A DNA stretch of 36,540 nt from contig JAJDEH010000053.1 in assembly GCA_029259935.1 (NCBI GenBank), forward strand, positions 1 to 36,540. Reading direction: 5' to 3'. The stretch's first letter is position 1, and each line of letters starts with the position of its first letter. The position numbers were made by a program, and so were the translations under genes. Shown piece by piece: positions 32,110 to 36,540 of the stretch. Under the pieces are notes generated by a model. The model saw only the letters and a list, made by a program, of their open reading frames with translations. It ran no database searches and was not told where the DNA came from. This DNA comes from Planctomycetota bacterium. GTDB taxonomy: Bacteria; Planctomycetota; Planctomycetia; Pirellulales; Pirellulaceae.

Positions 32110-33049
32110 TGGCAGACTCCTCGGCCCGCCAAAAGCGGTGCCCCGTCTTATCGATAAACACGTCTTCCAGCGTTGGCTTTCCCAGGCGGATCGAATGAAT
32201 CCGTTCTCCGAATGCCTCGACCAGCTTGGCAATCCACTGATGGCCGGACGTTTGCTCAAGCCGCACCGAACCGTCCACGACCGTGGCGACAATCGCGAAC
32301 GTCTGCTGGATCGACTCCGCTAATGATTCGGGCTGATCGGTCTCCATCGTGATGGAATCGCCCCCCACCGTCGCCCGCAGATTTTCAGGCGTATCGCAGG
32401 CAACCAATTGCCCTTCGTTCAAGATGGCAATCCGGTCGGCCCGGTCGGCCTCCTCCAGCAAATGCGTGGTCAGCAACACCGTAACGGAAAACTCGTCGCG
32501 CAACTGCGTCAAATAATGCCACAAATCAATCCGTGCGCCGGGATCCAGCCCCGTACTTGGTTCATCCATGATGAGCAGTTCGGGCCGGTGAATCAGTCCC
32601 TTGGCCAATTCGACCCGTCGTCGCAAGCCGCCCGACAGTGTCTCGGTCAATTCGCGCGCGCGGTCGGTCAAACCCAATTGAGCAAGCAACTGCGTTTCCC
32701 GTCGCCGGCATTCGGAACCGGCCAGGCCATATAGCGCCGCTTGATGCCGGATATTTTCGACCACGGTCAGCTTTTTATCCAAACTGGCCGCTTGAAACAC
32801 GACCCCCATCCGGGCGCGAATCTGGTTGACTTGCCCGGGCAACTCCAAACCCAATACCCGCGCGTCGCCGTCTTGAATCGGAATCAGCGTGGACAGGACG
32901 CGGAAGAGAGTCGTCTTGCCGCTGCCGTTGGGTCCCAGCAGAGCAAAAATCTCTCCCCGTCGAACTTCCAAATCAAGACCGCGCAGAGCATGCCGCTTGC
33001 CATACGCGTGTGACAGTTGTCCCACCTGAATGGCTGCATCAGCAACCAT
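32102..33049 (-). CDS. ABC transporter ATP-binding protein
   Basis: A 315-residue protein with one nucleotide-binding domain: Walker A G39-P-N-G-S-G-K-T46, signature L138-S-G-G141, Walker B L-L-I-M-D162-E163-P, and the switch histidine in L-T-T-H. The last 90 residues (about 225-315) form a DrrA/NatA-like tail (ITMETDQPESLAESIQ, then L-E-D-V-F-I-D-K-T-G). It energises the ABC-2 permease encoded just downstream with an 8-nt overlap. It begins 18 nt after subunit IV. Drug, lipid, sodium, haem and copper-sulfur exporters all use this class, so the substrate must be tested. Confidence 0.93.
   Translation of the reverse strand: MVADAAIQVGQLSHAYGKRHALRGLDLEVRRGEIFALLGPNGSGKTTLFRVLSTLIPIQDGDARVLGLELPGQVNQIRARMGVVFQAASLDKKLTVVENIRHQAALYGLAGSECRRRETQLLAQLGLTDRARELTETLSGGLRRRVELAKGLIHRPELLIMDEPSTGLDPGARIDLWHYLTQLRDEFSVTVLLTTHLLEEADRADRIAILNEGQLVACDTPENLRATVGGDSITMETDQPESLAESIQQTFAIVATVVDGSVRLEQTSGHQWIAKLVEAFGERIHSIRLGKPTLEDVFIDKTGHRFWRAEESASA
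32117..32122 (-). promoter_or_regulatory. Ribosome binding site that decides the permease start
   Basis: GAGGAG on the minus strand lies seven bases before GTG 32109, which is in the permease frame. An ATG at 32105 lies in a different frame. This supports the GTG as the start and the 290-residue length. Confidence 0.75.
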
Positions 33050-33067
33050 GAGAATATCTCACTCGGC

Positions 33068-33568
33068 CTACTCGCCGTCTTTGGGGCTGTCCGCTTCTGC
33101 TGGATCGTGGCCGGAATCAGCATCGCTACCGCCATGCGTTTCATCGCCATGACCCTCGCCGTCGGCGTGCACTTCACCGGGAGCGACGGGGACCGAAGCG
33201 TGAAGCCAGCGTGACTCACTGTACTTCAACGTTCGTTGACCGACATCGGGAATCAACATCAGCAGCAAAAACACGCTCATCATGCCCGCTGGGATCGTCA
33301 GCACGTACTTCCAGTTGGCTTCATATTTCAAATGCATGAAGAACAGCATGACCAGCATCGCCTTGCCGCACGAGACCGCCATCATGCCCGCCCAAGCAAT
33401 GGTGGGCGTTCCCATCAAGAATTGGGCGATACAGTACGAGCCGAGAGTTAGCAGGCACAGCATGCCGAACACCACGTAGTACTTCCCGGACCCGCCATGA
33501 TCATCATGATCATGGCCGCCATTTTCGCCGTGTTCGTGCTGCGCTAGTTGCTTCGATTCGTCAGCCAT
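33068..33568 (-). CDS. Cytochrome c oxidase subunit IV-like protein with His-rich ends
   Basis: A 166-residue protein with three membrane helices (about 30-52, 58-82, 87-109). The second ends M-L-F-F-M-H-L-K-Y, the conserved step of prokaryotic subunit IV (CyoD/CtaF-like), which stabilises the oxidase. Both ends are His/Asp/Glu-rich: residues 11-24 (HEHGENGGHDHDDH) and about 130-155. By family topology the N-terminus is cytoplasmic and the tail outside. It follows subunit III by 30 nt. The tails are longer than in typical members and could bind metal. Confidence 0.88.
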   Translation of the reverse strand: MADESKQLAQHEHGENGGHDHDDHGGSGKYYVVFGMLCLLTLGSYCIAQFLMGTPTIAWAGMMAVSCGKAMLVMLFFMHLKYEANWKYVLTIPAGMMSVFLLLMLIPDVGQRTLKYSESRWLHASVPVAPGEVHADGEGHGDETHGGSDADSGHDPAEADSPKDGE

Positions 33569-33598
33569 GAAAAACTCCGCCGGTCTGAACGCCGGCCG

Positions 33599-35005
33599 TC
33601 AAAACAGATACAAAAGTGGAAACAAGAAGATCCAGACGAGATCGACAAAGTGCCAGTACAGGCCAATGTTCTCCAACAAGTGCGGCTTGCTCGCATCCAG
33701 CCTGATCGGCAACACCAGGGCAAAGGCAATCAGGCCCACCAACACGTGGATCGCGTGAAGCCCGGTTAGCAAAAAGTAAGTGCTGGCCCACATGTTCCCG
33801 CTGGGAATCATCATCGGCAATGTATTGCCATAGTGGAAATGCCAAGCGTCGTTGAGCCCGGAAGGACCGTGGCCGCCGCCTTTGCCGTGTTCGCCATCGC
33901 CGTGTTCTGATTCGTGCTCGCCTTCTCTATGCTCGGTGCCGTCATGATCTGCGTCGTCGTCCTCGCCGTGTTGGCCCACACCGTGTTCGCCCGCGTGCGC
34001 CTCCATTTCATGAAGTTCATTGAGAAAAGCCAGTCGGCCCTTGACCAAATCCCGCTCTTTCGTTTTGGCCGTGAGCGTGACGGTTGTGGCTCTTAGTTCG
34101 GCTTGAATCTCTTCGGCGGTTGGTCCGGCGTCCGAACCTTCGCCGCTGGCACCCCCGTCGTTTTGAAGTTTCTGCAATTGCTGGGTCAATTCCGCCTGTT
34201 TGGATTCCGCCGCCGCGACGGCCAGATCCAGTTCCCGCTGCCGGCCAGGCAAGTCATGCCGCTCTCCGGCGATGTAGCTCTGCACACGCTTGATACGATC
34301 TTCATCGCCTGTCATGCCGGAAGGGTAGATTTGAAATGCCAAGGCATCCATGGAAGTCTGCCGCTCGCCATAGCCTTTGCTGATATCGGTCGCCTGCAAA
34401 TTCGTCCATTGCACCGCGTTGGCCAGCAGGTTGTTGCAGTGATCCAAACGGTGCTGATCGTGATCCGACAGTTTGCCGTCGTTGTCGGCTTTCGTCTTTT
34501 CAAGTTCCGAACGCTGCCGATTCAACTCGGCGCGCACCGCCGCCACATAATAGACATCGACCTTATCGTAGATCTTACTGTGCGGCTGGGCCGGATGAAT
34601 GCCGTGCGAGAACTTGGAATTGTATTCGTACATCTTGACGCCCAAGAACACGCTGCCCAAGATCAAGGTCAAAAACAGCCAAATCCGGGCTTTGTACGGA
34701 TCGTTCATCTTGGAACTTTCCAAAGCCAGCACGATCGTCACACTGGAGCAGATCAGCACGAACGTGTTCAAAGCACCGATAATTTCCTCGACATGGACAT
34801 CCTTCGGTCCCGGCCAGGTACCGTCAGGAGCGCCGAAGCGAATCACGATATAGGTGCCGATCAGCCCGGCGAAGAACATGATCTCCGTGGACAGAAACAG
34901 CCACAGGCATGCCTTGCCGTTGGGAATGGGCAGCGCCGGCTGATATTGCAGTTGAATATGGCCGTGATGGTCATCCGAACTTGCGTGGGTTGCACTTTCC
35001 GCCAT
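33599..35005 (-). CDS. ctaE: Cytochrome c oxidase subunit III with a large His-rich insertion
   Basis: A 468-residue protein, compared with about 200 for the five-helix form of subunit III. Helices lie at about 33-55, 76-96, 107-126, 405-432 and 446-467. The conserved S39-T-E41-I-M-F-F-A-G and the final Y450[10 protein letters not shown]460 identify the family. Residues about 140-390 are an insertion between helices 3 and 4. It has coiled-coil-like parts (about 150-175, 255-282, 297-335), a Gly-rich link, and a His/Asp/Glu-rich block at 336-380. By family topology this loop faces outside the cytoplasm. The frame is intact across it, so it is not a frameshift. It begins 24 nt after ctaB. Confidence 0.92.
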   Translation of the reverse strand: MAESATHASSDDHHGHIQLQYQPALPIPNGKACLWLFLSTEIMFFAGLIGTYIVIRFGAPDGTWPGPKDVHVEEIIGALNTFVLICSSVTIVLALESSKMNDPYKARIWLFLTLILGSVFLGVKMYEYNSKFSHGIHPAQPHSKIYDKVDVYYVAAVRAELNRQRSELEKTKADNDGKLSDHDQHRLDHCNNLLANAVQWTNLQATDISKGYGERQTSMDALAFQIYPSGMTGDEDRIKRVQSYIAGERHDLPGRQRELDLAVAAAESKQAELTQQLQKLQNDGGASGEGSDAGPTAEEIQAELRATTVTLTAKTKERDLVKGRLAFLNELHEMEAHAGEHGVGQHGEDDDADHDGTEHREGEHESEHGDGEHGKGGGHGPSGLNDAWHFHYGNTLPMMIPSGNMWASTYFLLTGLHAIHVLVGLIAFALVLPIRLDASKPHLLENIGLYWHFVDLVWIFLFPLLYLF

Positions 35006-35029
35006 GACTTCGTCTTCTCACCGATCTCT

Positions 35030-35935
35030 CTAAATGCAGGGAACCAACATCAGGAATCCCAATAGAACAGGCAAATAAATCAAGGATGCCCGCAACAGGA
35101 GGCGGGCGGAATCATCGTCCAGCCGGCGGAAAAATCGCACCGCGCAAAGGCACTGCCCGATTCCCAACAGCATGGCGATCCACAGGTAAATCGACGTTCC
35201 AGGAGCCAGCAAACCGGGAATCAAACTGACCGGCACCAAGCCGACCGCCGCCAGCACCGCCTGTACACCGGCGCGTTTTCCCGAGGGATCGACGACAGGT
35301 AACATCTTCATTCCCGCTTGGGCGTACTGCCGACGATAAATCCACGCAATCGCCATAAAGTGCGGGAACTGCCACAGAAAGACGATGGTGAACAGAGCCA
35401 AAGCACGTAGGTCAAAAGCCGCGCCGGTCGCCGCCCAACCCATCATCACCGGCAACGCGCCAGCGATCGCTCCCACCGCCGTATTCCAAGCCGTATGAAC
35501 CTTCAGTGGAGTGTAGATCCAGACATACAACAACCAAGTCAGCAGGCCTAACAAGGCGGTTGTCAAATTCACGGCAAACGCCAAGTGCGCCGTGCCGGCG
35601 ACAATCGTCACGGCGGCGAAGGTTAGCACTTCCGCCGAGCCAAGACGGCCCGCCGGTAACGGTCGATTCTCGGTCCGCTGCATGTTGGCATCACGACGGC
35701 GTTCGATCCATTGATTCAAGGCGCTGGCACTGGCGGCCACCAAGAACGTACCCAGCAAGGTGTGCACCGTGGGCCACAGCTTCAGGTCACCCCACTGGGC
35801 GACGTAACTCGAAACGGCCACCGTCACCAATACCAGCAAGCCGATCCTGGGCTTGGTTAGCTCGATGTAGTCCGCGATGCGAGCCAAGGCCCGTGTGCGT
35901 TGCTGGCGGATAATTGAAATGGACGAGGTACTCAC
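35030..35935 (-). CDS. ctaB: Protoheme IX farnesyltransferase (haem O synthase)
   Basis: A 301-residue UbiA-type prenyltransferase with about eight or nine membrane helices. It adds a farnesyl group to haem b to make haem O. The first Asp-rich motif is N74-Q-W-I-E78-R-R-R-D82, followed by M-Q-R-T-E-N-R-P-L-P. E78 in place of the more common Asp is also seen in eukaryotic COX10. The Y-T-P-L-K step near 140 and D-P-S-G-K-R near 221 complete the family pattern. GTG 35935 overlaps the ctaA stop (GTGA), so haem O and haem A synthesis are coupled. The presence of both genes means an aa3-type oxidase. Confidence 0.94.
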   Translation of the reverse strand: MSTSSISIIRQQRTRALARIADYIELTKPRIGLLVLVTVAVSSYVAQWGDLKLWPTVHTLLGTFLVAASASALNQWIERRRDANMQRTENRPLPAGRLGSAEVLTFAAVTIVAGTAHLAFAVNLTTALLGLLTWLLYVWIYTPLKVHTAWNTAVGAIAGALPVMMGWAATGAAFDLRALALFTIVFLWQFPHFMAIAWIYRRQYAQAGMKMLPVVDPSGKRAGVQAVLAAVGLVPVSLIPGLLAPGTSIYLWIAMLLGIGQCLCAVRFFRRLDDDSARLLLRASLIYLPVLLGFLMLVPCI

Positions 35936-36540
35936 GCGACGGCTCCGTTCACGGCCAACGCCGCATGCTCACCGACCGCCCCCGGCTTGAGCAGCCGCAG
36001 CAAACGCAGTGTCAATTGAACGAGTGTCACTACAATCACCGATCCCGTCGCTACGTGAGCCGTGACAATGTGCGATTGCCACCAACCCTTGGATTCGATC
36101 GTATAACCGACAAGAAATGCGGGCTCGGGAAGACCAGCCGGCCAGGAGTACTTGGTGACCCATGTGGCGGTGCCCAGCAGCAATTGCAGGATCACCAAGC
36201 CGCACAGACAGATTGCCGGAATCAGCAAGACGCTGGGGGCGCTCTTCAGCAGGAAGATCGACATCGTAAGAAACAGAATCTGGGCGGTGACGGCCGCGGC
36301 CAGGATCAAATGAAAGAAGACCAGCGCCCGAAAGGAGCCGGGCGAGGCGTTGACCGGCAGGTGGCGCAAATGCGCACCAATCACCAATTGCAAATAAGCC
36401 AGCAGCGCTGTCATGCACGCCAACCGTTTGATCGCGCCGCCACGGCTTGGAGTCACCTGGGCCGAAAGCGAGGGAGGAGCTTGCCACAGTTTGGAAGTAA
36501 AAACCGCGATCGCCACGGCCAGGGCAAAAAACGCCGGCCC
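35932..36540 (-). CDS. ctaA: COX15/CtaA haem A synthase, 5' end cut by the window
   Basis: The frame is open from 36540 to TGA at 35932-35934, giving 202 residues of the C-terminal part. The GTG at 36516 lies within a hydrophobic stretch (GPAFFALAVAIAVF), so it is not the true start. Visible membrane helices carry likely haem-binding histidines: G-A-H-L-R-H (about residue 58), F-F-H-L-I (about 77) and V-T-A-H-V-A-T-G (about 162). The enzyme oxidises haem O to haem A using two haems in a four-helix-bundle pair. The rest of the protein lies beyond the window. It heads the visible part of the oxidase run and overlaps ctaB by GTGA. Confidence 0.88.
   Translation of the reverse strand, partial: GPAFFALAVAIAVFTSKLWQAPPSLSAQVTPSRGGAIKRLACMTALLAYLQLVIGAHLRHLPVNASPGSFRALVFFHLILAAAVTAQILFLTMSIFLLKSAPSVLLIPAICLCGLVILQLLLGTATWVTKYSWPAGLPEPAFLVGYTIESKGWWQSHIVTAHVATGSVIVVTLVQLTLRLLRLLKPGAVGEHAALAVNGAVA

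Noticed and set aside
34103..35065. 320-codon plus-strand frame opposite oxidase subunit III
   Set aside because: It is a long antisense frame created by codon bias. Subunit III on the other strand has the conserved motifs.
1..36540. CRISPR arrays, tRNA or rRNA genes, prophage or transposase genes
   Set aside because: I saw no regularly spaced repeats with spacers, no tRNA- or rRNA-like conserved stretches, and no integrase or transposase motifs. Short structured RNAs could still be missed by eye.

Overview
The window reads as a chromosomal segment of a planctomycete, probably Pirellulales-like. This is judged from gene content, not from any search. The markers are a secreted Cys-type sulfatase, an ECF sigma factor overlapping a Ser/Thr kinase-TPR fusion, a MoxR/DUF58/BatA cluster behind a secreted beta-propeller protein, a P-II protein beside an adrenodoxin-type ferredoxin, and a cytochrome oxidase locus with an ABC-2 exporter in it. 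The DNA looks moderately GC-rich. Two families of short GC-rich inverted-repeat elements are scattered between genes.

Layout. 2-190 is the tail of an SMP-30/gluconolactonase-like gene. 270-9168 (+) is a tightly packed surface-glycan locus: flippase, FrhB-like iron-sulfur protein, pyruvyl transferase, methyltransferase, deacetylase and two glycosyltransferases. A third glycosyltransferase (9174-10289, -) converges on it, followed by a sulfatase (10421-11863, -). 12060-12833 (-) encodes P-II and a [2Fe-2S] ferredoxin. Divergent from these are a small conserved protein and an iron-dependent alcohol dehydrogenase (13057-14525). Next come pyroglutamyl peptidase and a membrane PH-like protein. 16633-21374 (+) is a regulatory run: a group-2-like sigma factor, an ECF sigma factor and a kinase-TPR protein.

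21476-22458 (-) is a two-gene unit of an NsrR-type Fe-S repressor and a haem c lipoprotein, with a visible promoter and palindrome. 22659-29180 (-) is the propeller-MoxR-DUF58-BatA operon. 29264-36540 (-) is the accessory half of an aa3/caa3-type oxidase locus: ctaA (cut by the window end), ctaB, subunit III, subunit IV, ABC-2 ATPase and permease, SCO, a DUF420 protein and two small membrane proteins. Subunits I and II are not in the window and are probably just beyond 36540.

The most unusual points are these: a roughly 250-residue coiled-coil and His-rich insertion in subunit III, matched by His-rich tails on subunit IV; the ABC-2 exporter placed between oxidase subunits and SCO; a P-II protein that keeps Tyr51 but lacks the C-terminal arginines; the NsrR/haem lipoprotein pair; and the repeat elements, which create false N-terminal extensions of neighbouring genes. 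Several starts given here are shorter than the longest open frame because the extension runs into a neighbouring gene or a repeat.
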